From: Peredibacter sp045999315
GTDB taxonomy: Bacteria; Bdellovibrionota; Bacteriovoracia; Bacteriovoracales; Bacteriovoracaceae
DNA: 64,000 nucleotides
NCBI RefSeq assembly: GCF_045999315.1
Contig: NZ_CP174607.1
Location: 620,001 to 684,000 of the forward strand
Direction of reading: 5' to 3'
A program made the translations under genes and the position numbers. This document shows positions 33,639 to 41,504 of this stretch, one piece after another; the stretch's first letter is position 1; each line of letters begins with the position of its first letter. The notes beneath the pieces are model-generated. The model worked only from the letters and a program-made list of their open reading frames with translations, did no database searches and was not told the DNA's origin.

Positions 33639-34317
33639 ACTTATTAACGTTGAGAAGGTTTATCAGGCCTCTGAAGAGAATAAAGTCTATGGAGCGAGAA
33701 ACATTAATCTCAGGATTCCAGAGGGCGAATTCATGGCCTTGGTTGGACCATCCGGTTCAGGTAAAACCACCATTCTGAACTTGATTGCAGGTCTTATCCT
33801 TCCAACTGGCGGCGTGCTCAAGCATGGTGGTAATGACATTACTTCCATGTCACTGGAAGAAAGAACTCAGCATCGTCTGGATTACATGGGATTCATTTTC
33901 CAAGACTACCAACTTCTTCCAATTCTAACAGCGGCCGAAAATATTGAATTCCCTCTGCAGCTAAAAGGTTTTAGCAAAGCGGAGATCAATGAACGTGTCA
34001 ACTGGGCCCTGAAACAAGTGGGTCTCGAGAACATGGGGAAGCGTTTTCCAAAACAACTCTCTGGGGGCCAACAACAGCGTGTCTCGATTGCCCGTGCCAT
34101 TGCCGGTAAACCACAGTTAATTTTGGCCGATGAGCCAACCGCCAACCTTGATTCAAAAACCGCCCAAGAGATTATTGATCTCTTTAAGAAATTGAATCAA
34201 GACTTCAAGCTTACGTTTGTTTTCTCAACTCACGATCAGCGCCTTATCGATCAAATCAGAACTGTTCAATACATTAAAGACGGTCAAATCATTGAGACAA
34301 GGAAGAACAATGTTTAA
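33628..34317 (+). CDS. LolD/MacB-type ABC transporter ATPase
   Basis: 229 residues. Walker A GPSGSGKTT, Q-loop FIFQDYQLLP, signature LSGGQQQRVSIARA, Walker B LILADEPTANLD and switch His FSTHDQ are all present, with the LolD/MacB subfamily length. It powers the two FtsX-type permeases. It overlaps permease 2 by 11 nt, and its TAA lies inside the start of the LolA-like gene (8-nt overlap), so all are translated from one message. Confidence 0.95.
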   Translation: MQFELINVEKVYQASEENKVYGARNINLRIPEGEFMALVGPSGSGKTTILNLIAGLILPTGGVLKHGGNDITSMSLEERTQHRLDYMGFIFQDYQLLPILTAAENIEFPLQLKGFSKAEINERVNWALKQVGLENMGKRFPKQLSGGQQQRVSIARAIAGKPQLILADEPTANLDSKTAQEIIDLFKKLNQDFKLTFVFSTHDQRLIDQIRTVQYIKDGQIIETRKNNV

Positions 34318-35053
34318 ACACCTATTTCGTAAAGATATCGTTTTATGTGTGGCCCTTGGGGCCAACGTCAACAACGCTGACGAATGGCTAAAATATGCTG
34401 ATAAAGAAATGCGTGGTGACCGCTCTCATGCGGAGATGACCATGACAATCAAAACTCCAAACTGGACCCGTACTCTGGAAATCGAGTCTGATGTCGAGGG
34501 TAAGAAGCAGGCCCTTTCAACCATTAAGGCCCCGGCAAAAGAAAAAGGCATCAGAACTCTTCGTATCGAAAATAATATGTGGAACTACTTCCCTAAGCTT
34601 AAACGTAAAGTCGCGGTTTCTTCATCAATGCTTCTCGCGAGCTGGATGGGATCAGACTTCACGAACGATGATATTCTTAAGGCCTCTTCAATGTCTGAGG
34701 ACTATCACCATAAATTTCTTAAAGATGAGAAGATCAATGGTGAAGACCTTAAAGTGATTGAGAACACGGCAAAATCAAATTCAAAGGTGATGTGGCCCAA
34801 GATTCTAACTTACTCTTCGAAGAAAGACTGTCTTCCGCGTATCCAGCAATACTACGATAAAGAGAACAAGTTACGCCGAACACTTCTTTTAAGTAACCCA
34901 CAAACTTTTGATGGTCACAAAGTACTTACTCACTGGGAAATGAGTCCAGAAGATGATAAGACTAAGCAAACGATTATTGATTATAAAAACTTAAAGTTTA
35001 ATGTGACCTTTAAGCCGAATCACTTCTCTCAAAAGAACTTAACGGACGACTAA
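34310..35053 (+). CDS. LolA-like outer-membrane lipid/lipoprotein-sorting carrier
   Basis: 247 residues. A short signal peptide (IVLCVALGANVNNA) precedes a LolA-fold domain of the family usually annotated outer membrane lipoprotein-sorting protein: repeated beta strands (HAEMTMTIKTPNWTRTLEI, RIENNMWNYFPKLKRKVAV) and the typical SSSMLLASWMGSDFTNDD loop. Such proteins shuttle hydrophobic cargo across the periplasm in a half-barrel. True LolA is shorter and usually genetically separate; this version travels with export operons. ATG 34310 is chosen (AAGGAAG upstream); the frame is open further upstream inside the ATPase gene. Its stop overlaps the next ATG (TAATG). Confidence 0.85.
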   Translation: MFKHLFRKDIVLCVALGANVNNADEWLKYADKEMRGDRSHAEMTMTIKTPNWTRTLEIESDVEGKKQALSTIKAPAKEKGIRTLRIENNMWNYFPKLKRKVAVSSSMLLASWMGSDFTNDDILKASSMSEDYHHKFLKDEKINGEDLKVIENTAKSNSKVMWPKILTYSSKKDCLPRIQQYYDKENKLRRTLLLSNPQTFDGHKVLTHWEMSPEDDKTKQTIIDYKNLKFNVTFKPNHFSQKNLTDD

Positions 35054-36267
35054 TGCAATTTTTGACTCTCATTGCCCTTACTCTTTTTACATCAATGGCC
35101 TGGGCCCTCGAGGCAGACCTATCAGGTAACGTTGAAGGACAATGGAGACACACGAAGAACAATGATGAGGCCAAGGAAGATCTTTTCCAGGACTGGAACG
35201 AAGAAAATTTCTATCTTCTTTACGGTAACCTCAATGGGAAATTAGAGTTTGCCAGCTCTCGTATTGAGGCCAACTGGTTCGTTCGTTATAGCCAGTCTGA
35301 ACTCTATGATCCTCAAAACAATCCTATTTGGGGTGATCGTCCCTATCTCGCGACACGTATTTTCACTTTCCCAAATAAACTCGTGGCACGTGATGTTTTC
35401 CAGCTTCAATACAATAAGCAGGACGGCAATCATCAACTCGAATCCGTTCTTAACAAGTTCTATTATGAGTGGGACTGGGACGAAAATCGTTTCATGATCG
35501 GCCGTATGTACATCAACTACGGGCTAGGCGAAATCTTCAACCCTCTTAACCCTTTTAACCAACCAACTGGACTGACTTCTATCCAACAAGTGGCCCAGGG
35601 TAATGATGGTCTTTCGTTCACATTCTATGTTAATGAAAATCACACCATTCAATTCCTGCTTTTAGGTGATAAGAGCGTTGAAGGATACGACGGACAAATT
35701 GATCGGACCCTTTGGGCCCATGGAGAAATTCAGGCAACAGATAAACTGCAATTAGATTATGTGGTCGGTGAAGATCAAAACCGCCAAAAGCTTGGTGGCC
35801 AAATTGCTTACCGCTTTGAAGAGGCGATGGTGTTCTCACAAGTGCTCTATCAATCCGAAAATGTCAAAGGTGATCCATCTGACAATCTTTGGGACATTCT
35901 CTTAGGTTATGATCAACAATTGACTTCAAAGTGGCATTTGCGTTTTGAGGGCGGTTACCAAAAACGTGACAATGACCAAGTGACGACTGCGGACAATTTT
36001 GGAGATCGCTTTCTTCCCACTGAATACTTTGTGGCCTTCGCGAACGTATTCGAACTTCATCCTCTCTTTAAACTAAATGCCACCGTTGTGAATGACATCA
36101 AATCGGGATTCACTTATCTCATTGGGAAAGGGACCTTGGATATTGGTCACAATATGGAAGCTGAACTTTTTGGTTACGTTCCTGCGGCCAAAGGTGATTC
36201 TGCAGACAATCCGGCCCAAAAACTTGTGACGACAGATTTTGGTCTAGCTCTTCGGGCCTTTTTCTAG
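35053..36267 (+). CDS. Outer-membrane beta-barrel of the export operon
   Basis: 404 residues. Signal peptide MQFLTLIALTLFTSMAWA, then dense amphipathic strands (FMIGRMYINYGLGEIFNPLN, WHLRFEGGYQKRDNDQ) and a C-terminal ...ALRAFF beta-signal. The motif FNPLNPFNQPTGL resembles the DUF1302/porin-like proteins that accompany RND/LolA-like operons; I cannot name the family firmly. As last gene of the permease-ATPase-LolA-like operon it could receive cargo at the outer membrane. It overlaps the convergent second dikinase-like gene by 24 nt. Confidence 0.78.
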   Translation: MQFLTLIALTLFTSMAWALEADLSGNVEGQWRHTKNNDEAKEDLFQDWNEENFYLLYGNLNGKLEFASSRIEANWFVRYSQSELYDPQNNPIWGDRPYLATRIFTFPNKLVARDVFQLQYNKQDGNHQLESVLNKFYYEWDWDENRFMIGRMYINYGLGEIFNPLNPFNQPTGLTSIQQVAQGNDGLSFTFYVNENHTIQFLLLGDKSVEGYDGQIDRTLWAHGEIQATDKLQLDYVVGEDQNRQKLGGQIAYRFEEAMVFSQVLYQSENVKGDPSDNLWDILLGYDQQLTSKWHLRFEGGYQKRDNDQVTTADNFGDRFLPTEYFVAFANVFELHPLFKLNATVVNDIKSGFTYLIGKGTLDIGHNMEAELFGYVPAAKGDSADNPAQKLVTTDFGLALRAFF

Positions 36268-38550
36268 AACTTCTACAATTCCCGTTTTACCGTTCATTTT
36301 AATGAGGTCACCATCCTGAATAAGTTTGGTGGCATCAATTAAGTTTAAGATGGCCGGGATTCCATACTCACGTCCAATCACTGCCGCATGAGAAAGGAGT
36401 CCACCTACCTCCGTCACCACGCCCCCTACTCTTGCAAGGACCGGTGTCCAACCTGGATCCGTAAAGGCCGTAATAAGAATATCTTCTTTCGTGAGTTCAT
36501 TGGTTTTATGAATGTCCATAATGACCCGAGCACGTCCGACGATTTCACCTGGACTACAACCAAGACCTTTTAATCCGTTTGCAGATGACTTCATGGCCTT
36601 AATCGAGCCACCAAATTCATTCGGCGGTGTAAAAGCGCGATAGCCCTCGTAGTAAAGTTTTCGAAGATGAATATCAGGCGCACCTACAAGACCTAAAAGA
36701 TAACGTTTAACCTCAACCAGATCCCACATAAAAATATCGAAGTCACTGATGCCATTTCGTTTGGCGAATTCCAGAAGACCCTGACGAAGGAGATAATAAG
36801 CACGTGTTGAATACGAACGCATCTCTTCTCTCACTCGTAAGAATTCACGCGATCTTTCCGTCATTCCATAAAACTTACGACGTCGCACAAGTCCCATTTG
36901 ATCGGCAATACGATCGAAAGTCTTTCTGAACTTACTCTCTCCCGTTGATGGCACATAAACATAGCTCTTTACGAGTTCATCCACCCATTCTTTATTCTCA
37001 CCCCAACGTGGCACCATGAGATCCAATTCCGCCGGGCCATGATGATAGTGATACTTTAAAAACTCTTGTCTGGCAGAATAGTAGGAACGTGAATCATAAC
37101 CGTAGAAATCAGCGATCTTACTTAACTTTCCGAGTCCACCCTGCACATCCAGGTGAGAAACTCCATGAAGTTCAGTCATAAGATCAATTTCATCACCTTC
37201 CTGATACTCAGGTAGTTTTTTAAGGTAGCTCTTATACTCAGTCTGAAAGTTTGAATTATTATAGATGGTACGGAAGTAATTCTTTTCCGTTTCATTCTGA
37301 AACAAGATCACCTCTAAAAACCATTTCTTAAAAATCGCGTCGTTCATTTTCTTAAGCGACGACAAATCTTTTTTAAGCTCTTCATCCTGTGCTTCGAATC
37401 GCACGCGAAATTGCGCAATCATATTTTCACAATCACGAAACTCACGATTGAGACCAATCAATACTGGAATCGCTGCCACTACCGAGCTCACTGTGGTCGG
37501 CGTTTTATGAGGGCCAGCCGCTCCATAATCTTTTTGAATCCCGAGATCTCGATCAAAATCTTCTTCATTAAAATCCGGAAGCTTCTTAAGTCCTTCCTTT
37601 ACCGCCTCCGCGTTCCAGTACACTCTCCCATAGTGGTAATGGAGCCACTGGACCTTCTCATCATTGGGAATTAGGGAAATGCGCTTAAAATAATCACCCA
37701 TAGAAATCTTCAAGGCCTCTCGATAGGCCGAAAACATCAAAGGCGAACAAACTCGCGCGGAAATCCCACCGTCTTTCAAATCAGCATTGGTTAGTTCTGG
37801 TTTATCTTCTCTTGGAGTTAATGTCGTAACTGGTCTTGATTGCAGAATATAGACCTTATCATCTTTTCCGATTGCCCACTCAATGTCCTGCGGTTTTCCG
37901 TAAAAGGCCTGAATACGAAGAGCAAGATCAATCAATTCTTTTAAATGCTTTTGATCAATGGTGGTTTTTTCATCATTAATCGCCACATTCAAAACTTCAT
38001 CGGTTTGCCAGTTATAAGTCACTCGTGATGGAGTCACATGCCCTGAAACCAAACGCTCACCTACCCCTTCACAAAACTCGAGATAAATTTCTTCTTCTCG
38101 ACCATTCGTTGGATTAAGCGTGAACAACACGCCCGCGATTTTGGCGTCTACCATTCGTTGAACCAGAACACTCATTGAAAGTGATTCCGGATTCCATTCA
38201 ATTTTTTTGGTCGCGAGATAATCTTTCACGCGATGAGAGTGTCTTGAATCAAAACACTTTTTGATCGCCTCTTTTAATTCGTTAGGATTTTGAATAAACA
38301 GAAATGTTTCATAGAGGCCCGCGAAGCTCGCATTGGCCATGTCTTCTAACGATCCGCTGGATCTCACCGCCACCGGAAATCCCCCGATCTTCTGAATCGC
38401 TTGATCCAATTCATTTGCTTCCTGGAATAAAACAAAACCCGGCGGCACTGGGAACTGATGGGCCAAACGGGCCAGGCTTTGGGCCTTTCCACCCATTTTT
38501 TGCAGGTCAGATTCCGATAAATCAGTGTCGCTTAGGTAGTTTATTTTCAT
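36244..38550 (-). CDS. PEP-synthase-like (rifampicin-phosphotransferase-type) dikinase 2
   Basis: 768 residues from ATG 38550. An ATP-grasp domain (MGGKAQSLARL, AVRSSGSLEDMANASFAGLY, AGVLFTLNP, ILQSRPVTTL), a helical middle region and a C-terminal phosphohistidine domain (GGLLSHAAVIGREYGIPA, His721) are the same order as the 27.4-29.7 kb gene. Similarity is confined mainly to the ends; the middle, which should bind the acceptor, is strongly diverged, so the two probably phosphorylate different substrates. ATG 38550 aligns with the first paralogue's N terminus but lacks a ribosome site. An upstream in-frame ATG at 38631 has AGGAG and would add 27 residues. It closes the lipid locus and is divergent from rplU. 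Confidence 0.82.
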   Translation of the reverse strand: MKINYLSDTDLSESDLQKMGGKAQSLARLAHQFPVPPGFVLFQEANELDQAIQKIGGFPVAVRSSGSLEDMANASFAGLYETFLFIQNPNELKEAIKKCFDSRHSHRVKDYLATKKIEWNPESLSMSVLVQRMVDAKIAGVLFTLNPTNGREEEIYLEFCEGVGERLVSGHVTPSRVTYNWQTDEVLNVAINDEKTTIDQKHLKELIDLALRIQAFYGKPQDIEWAIGKDDKVYILQSRPVTTLTPREDKPELTNADLKDGGISARVCSPLMFSAYREALKISMGDYFKRISLIPNDEKVQWLHYHYGRVYWNAEAVKEGLKKLPDFNEEDFDRDLGIQKDYGAAGPHKTPTTVSSVVAAIPVLIGLNREFRDCENMIAQFRVRFEAQDEELKKDLSSLKKMNDAIFKKWFLEVILFQNETEKNYFRTIYNNSNFQTEYKSYLKKLPEYQEGDEIDLMTELHGVSHLDVQGGLGKLSKIADFYGYDSRSYYSARQEFLKYHYHHGPAELDLMVPRWGENKEWVDELVKSYVYVPSTGESKFRKTFDRIADQMGLVRRRKFYGMTERSREFLRVREEMRSYSTRAYYLLRQGLLEFAKRNGISDFDIFMWDLVEVKRYLLGLVGAPDIHLRKLYYEGYRAFTPPNEFGGSIKAMKSSANGLKGLGCSPGEIVGRARVIMDIHKTNELTKEDILITAFTDPGWTPVLARVGGVVTEVGGLLSHAAVIGREYGIPAILNLIDATKLIQDGDLIKMNGKTGIVEVLEKGPKS

Positions 38551-38675
38551 GTGAATAGAATAACTTAAATCAAAATTTAGTGGTGGGAAGGTCAAAATCT
38601 GCCAGAACCTGAGTGGAACAGTTGTCACCATGCAACATCTCCTCTATTTTCCCTCGAAAACGGCCCGTCATTTCA

Positions 38676-38704
38676 TTGACAAGAATACAAGGATTGCGTT
38701 AAAT
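38676..38704 (+). promoter_or_regulatory. Sigma-70 promoter for the rplU operon
   Basis: TTGACA (38676-38681), 17-nt spacer, TTAAAT (38699-38704). The -35 is perfect. It leaves a 5' leader of about 75 nt before rplU, with a ribosome site GAAGGAG. No classical L21 leader fold was confirmed by eye. Confidence 0.8.
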
Positions 38705-38784
38705 AAGGGGCTTATTAAATCTCACCTAGGGCCAAAAGAAGGACGAAGTCCTCCCCGGCAGGTGGTTTCCTTGAAGGAGTTCTC

Positions 38785-39132
38785 ATGTATACGGTTGTGG
38801 AAATCAAAGGACACCAGTACAAGCTAGCAGCTGGTGATCTTATCGACGTTGAAAGAATTGAAGCTGAAGTAGGCTCAACAGTTACTTTCGACCAAGTTCT
38901 TCTAGTTGGCGGTGCTAAAACTATCGTTGGTGCTCCAGTTGTTGGCGGCGCTAAAGTAACAGCTAAAGTTGTTAAGCAAGGTCGTACTCGTAAAATTCTA
39001 GTTCTTAAGCGTAAGCCAGGTGCTTACCGTCGTAAGAACGGTCACCGTCAGTGTTTCACTGGTCTTCTAATCACAGAGATCAATGATGGCCAAGGCGGAG
39101 TTGCTAAAGCTGAAGCTAAAGCAAAGAAGTAA
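38785..39132 (+). CDS. rplU: Ribosomal protein L21
   Basis: 115 residues of the 50S subunit protein that contacts 23S rRNA domains. Clear family sequence: MYTVVEIKGHQYKLAAGDL, ...VKQGRTRKILVLKRKPGAYR, RRKNGHRQCFTGLLITEI. The C-terminal AKAEAKAKK tail is a short extension. First gene of rplU-rpmA-obg, the order conserved across most bacteria. Codon use is strongly biased, as expected. Confidence 0.98.
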   Translation: MYTVVEIKGHQYKLAAGDLIDVERIEAEVGSTVTFDQVLLVGGAKTIVGAPVVGGAKVTAKVVKQGRTRKILVLKRKPGAYRRKNGHRQCFTGLLITEINDGQGGVAKAEAKAKK

Positions 39133-39165
39133 TTTTAATTAATCAAAGTTTAGGAGAGCTAGAAT

Positions 39166-39420
39166 ATGGCACATAAGAAATCGGGTGGTAGTACAGCGAA
39201 CGGCCGTGACTCGAACCCAAAAATGCGTGGTGTAAAAAAATTCGGTGGTGAGCTTGTTGAAACAGGTATGATCATCGTTCGTCAAAAAGGAACTAAGTTC
39301 CACCCTGGTACAAACGTAAAAATGGGTCGTGACTTCACGATCTATGCTATGGTTCCAGGAAAAGTTAAGTTCGGTTACTACAATAAAACGACAAAAATCG
39401 TTTCTATCATCCCAGCTTAA
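39166..39420 (+). CDS. rpmA: Ribosomal protein L27
   Basis: 84 residues, standard length. MAHKKSGGSTANGRDSNPK is the canonical N terminus that reaches the peptidyl-transferase centre, with no Firmicutes-type cleavable extension. Then GTKFHPGTNVKMGRDFTIYA. It is 33 bp after rplU with ribosome site TAGGAGAG. Confidence 0.98.
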   Translation: MAHKKSGGSTANGRDSNPKMRGVKKFGGELVETGMIIVRQKGTKFHPGTNVKMGRDFTIYAMVPGKVKFGYYNKTTKIVSIIPA

Positions 39421-39474
39421 CTGACTGAGGCCACAAGCCATGCGGCCTGTTGATCTTTAGAGACTAATAGTGAT

Positions 39475-39510
39475 AAAGAGGGAGCGTTAAAAACTCCCTC
39501 TTTTTTTTTA
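39475..39510 (+). terminator. Intrinsic terminator between rpmA and obg
   Basis: AAAGAGGGAG, loop, CTCCCTCTTTTTTTTT. It would end most rplU-rpmA transcripts and leave partial read-through into obg, giving ribosomal proteins higher expression than the GTPase. Confidence 0.9.
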
Positions 39511-39533
39511 CGGTCGTGAGACCGGAAGGTTTT

Positions 39534-40589
39534 ATGAAATTCATCGACGAAGTAGATATTGAAATCATCTCTGGCGAAGGCGGCAAAGGCTTCGTTGGCT
39601 ATCGCAGAGAAAAATATGTTCCTTTGGGCGGCCCAGATGGCGGTGACGGCGGAGACGGCGGCAACGTTTACTTTGAAGGCGACGAAGGACTCAACACTCT
39701 CCTCCACTTTCGTGGTCTTAAAACATTTAAAGCACAACCAGGTGAAAACGGCGCCGGCTCCAACATGCAAGGAGCGACAGGTGAAGATATGGTTCTTAAA
39801 GTTCCAGTAGGGACTCTTATCTATAATAAAGAAACTGGTGATCTTCTGTTTGACGTGACTGAACACGGACAACGTTATAAAGCGGCCGAAGGTGGCCGTG
39901 GTGGTAAAGGGAACGCTCACTTTAAGTCTTCCACGAACCAAACTCCACGTTTTGCTCAGAATGGTGAAGCAGGAACAGCTATTCCTATTCATCTTGAACT
40001 TAAGCTTCTTGCTGATATCGCTCTTATTGGTCTGCCGAACGCCGGTAAATCAACTTTGATCAGCGCTATCAGTGCTGCTCGTCCTAAAATTGCGGACTAC
40101 CCTTTCACCACACTTGAGCCAAATTTAGGCGTGGTTGAACTAGGCGAGAAAACTCTGGTAGTAACGGACATTCCGGGACTCATTGAAGGCGCGGCAGAAG
40201 GGAAAGGCCTGGGAATCAAATTCCTAAAGCACATTGAACGTACGTCAGCACTTGTTCATTTGATTGATTGCTCAATGTTCTTAGAAGAATACGAGGCGAT
40301 TGAATCTTATATGATCGTGCGTGAAGAGCTTGAGAAATATAATCCTGAGCTATTAACGAAAAAAGAAATCGTCTGTCTGACCAAGATCGACGCGATGACC
40401 GAGGAAGAAATTGAGAAATTCCGGTCACATATGGAAGAACAATTGGACCGTAAAGTACTCCCGATTTCAGGGGTTTCTGGACGTAACATTGAACTTTTGA
40501 AGCAACTCATGCTAAGAACCAAAGAAGTAATCGAAGAAGAGAAGAAAAAAGAGGCATCTCATGGCAATAAACGAATACGTCCAGAATGA
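39534..40589 (+). CDS. obg: Obg GTPase (50S assembly)
   Basis: 351 residues. The Gly-rich Obg fold at 1-158 (SGEGGKGFVGYRREKYVPLG, GGDGGDGG) precedes the G domain: G1 GLPNAGKS, switch FTTLEPNLG, G3 DIPGLIEGA, G4 TKID, G5 SGVSGRN. It acts in late large-subunit assembly and stress signalling. ATG 39534 is preferred to GTG 39516 because GGAAGG lies just ahead. The 3' end overlaps rsfS by 29 nt. Confidence 0.97.
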   Translation: MKFIDEVDIEIISGEGGKGFVGYRREKYVPLGGPDGGDGGDGGNVYFEGDEGLNTLLHFRGLKTFKAQPGENGAGSNMQGATGEDMVLKVPVGTLIYNKETGDLLFDVTEHGQRYKAAEGGRGGKGNAHFKSSTNQTPRFAQNGEAGTAIPIHLELKLLADIALIGLPNAGKSTLISAISAARPKIADYPFTTLEPNLGVVELGEKTLVVTDIPGLIEGAAEGKGLGIKFLKHIERTSALVHLIDCSMFLEEYEAIESYMIVREELEKYNPELLTKKEIVCLTKIDAMTEEEIEKFRSHMEEQLDRKVLPISGVSGRNIELLKQLMLRTKEVIEEEKKKEASHGNKRIRPE

Positions 40590-41028
40590 AGTAAAGAAAG
40601 TTATCACAAACGCTGAGTACGCGTTTCCACTTAACCACGCTATGGCGTCGGCGTGGATTCTTGCGAACTTTAAAGGCGATAACCTTAAAATTTTCGACAT
40701 GAGAAAGACGTCTGCTCTTTGCGACTACTCAATCATGGCAACAGCTCAAAACGCGACTCAAGCTCGCGCGATGATCGACGAAGTATCTGCAAACCTTAAA
40801 GCTCAAGGTGCAAATATTGTTTCTTACGAAGGTTACGAAGGCGCTGATTGGATCCTTCTTGATACAGGTGACATCATGATTCACGTGTTCAATGGTCCAG
40901 CCCGTGACGTTTACGATCTAGATATGATCTACGCAAAGAACCCTCAGGTTAAAATCCCTGAAGATTTCTACTTCGGTAAACCGACTACGATTTCTTCTGA
41001 GAAACCAGATCTTAAAGGTTACTTCTAG
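40561..41028 (+). CDS. rsfS: Ribosomal silencing factor RsfS
   Basis: 155 residues, slightly longer than usual (105-130) at both ends. Core: VDxR-like FDMRKTSALCDYSIMATAQN, GADWILLDTGDIMIHVFN, RDVYDLDMIYA, the RsfS/Iojap signatures. It binds L14 and blocks subunit joining when nutrients are scarce. The gene lies inside the obg 3' end by 29 nt and 4 bp before rlmH, a conserved pairing. Confidence 0.96.
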   Translation: MAINEYVQNEVKKVITNAEYAFPLNHAMASAWILANFKGDNLKIFDMRKTSALCDYSIMATAQNATQARAMIDEVSANLKAQGANIVSYEGYEGADWILLDTGDIMIHVFNGPARDVYDLDMIYAKNPQVKIPEDFYFGKPTTISSEKPDLKGYF

Positions 41029-41032
41029 TTTT

Positions 41033-41494
41033 ATGGCCCGCCAGATTCACCTAATCGTGGTGGGCAAACTAAAAGACCCACATCTTGAGGCCGTGGAAAA
41101 CGATTACCTCAAACGCATCAACAATCCCGAATTAGTCATTCATGAAGTCAAAGCTTCGGCCGAAAATAAAGAGGCCGAAGCGGAAGCCATTTTGAAGAAG
41201 GTCAGAGACCTTTCTCAAGGTGGTGGGACCCATATGATTGCCATGACTGAATGGGGTAAATGCAGCACATCAGTGAACTTCGCAGAGTGGACTCGACAAT
41301 TGATTGAGCGCCCTGCAAAAATTTTCTTTATCATTGCTGGAGCAGAAGGATTCTCGGAAGAGGTTCTGAAAAATTGCCAAGAGCGCATCTCCCTTTCAGA
41401 GCTGACATTTCCTCATAAGTTGGCGAGAATTCTATTGGTAGAACAACTCTACCGTGCCCAGACCATCAGATCGGGACACCCTTACCACAACTAG
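41033..41494 (+). CDS. rlmH: 23S rRNA pseudouridine-1915 N3-methyltransferase RlmH
   Basis: 153-residue SPOUT enzyme, typical size. It has LIVVGKLKDPHLEAVENDYL at the N terminus, FFIIAGAEGFSEEV (SAM knot loop) and the C-terminal LVEQLYRAQTIRSGHPYHN tail needed for rRNA binding. It modifies helix 69 on assembled 70S ribosomes. Next to rsfS as in most genomes. Confidence 0.97.
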   Translation: MARQIHLIVVGKLKDPHLEAVENDYLKRINNPELVIHEVKASAENKEAEAEAILKKVRDLSQGGGTHMIAMTEWGKCSTSVNFAEWTRQLIERPAKIFFIIAGAEGFSEEVLKNCQERISLSELTFPHKLARILLVEQLYRAQTIRSGHPYHN

Positions 41495-41504
41495 GGGCAT
41501 TTCA

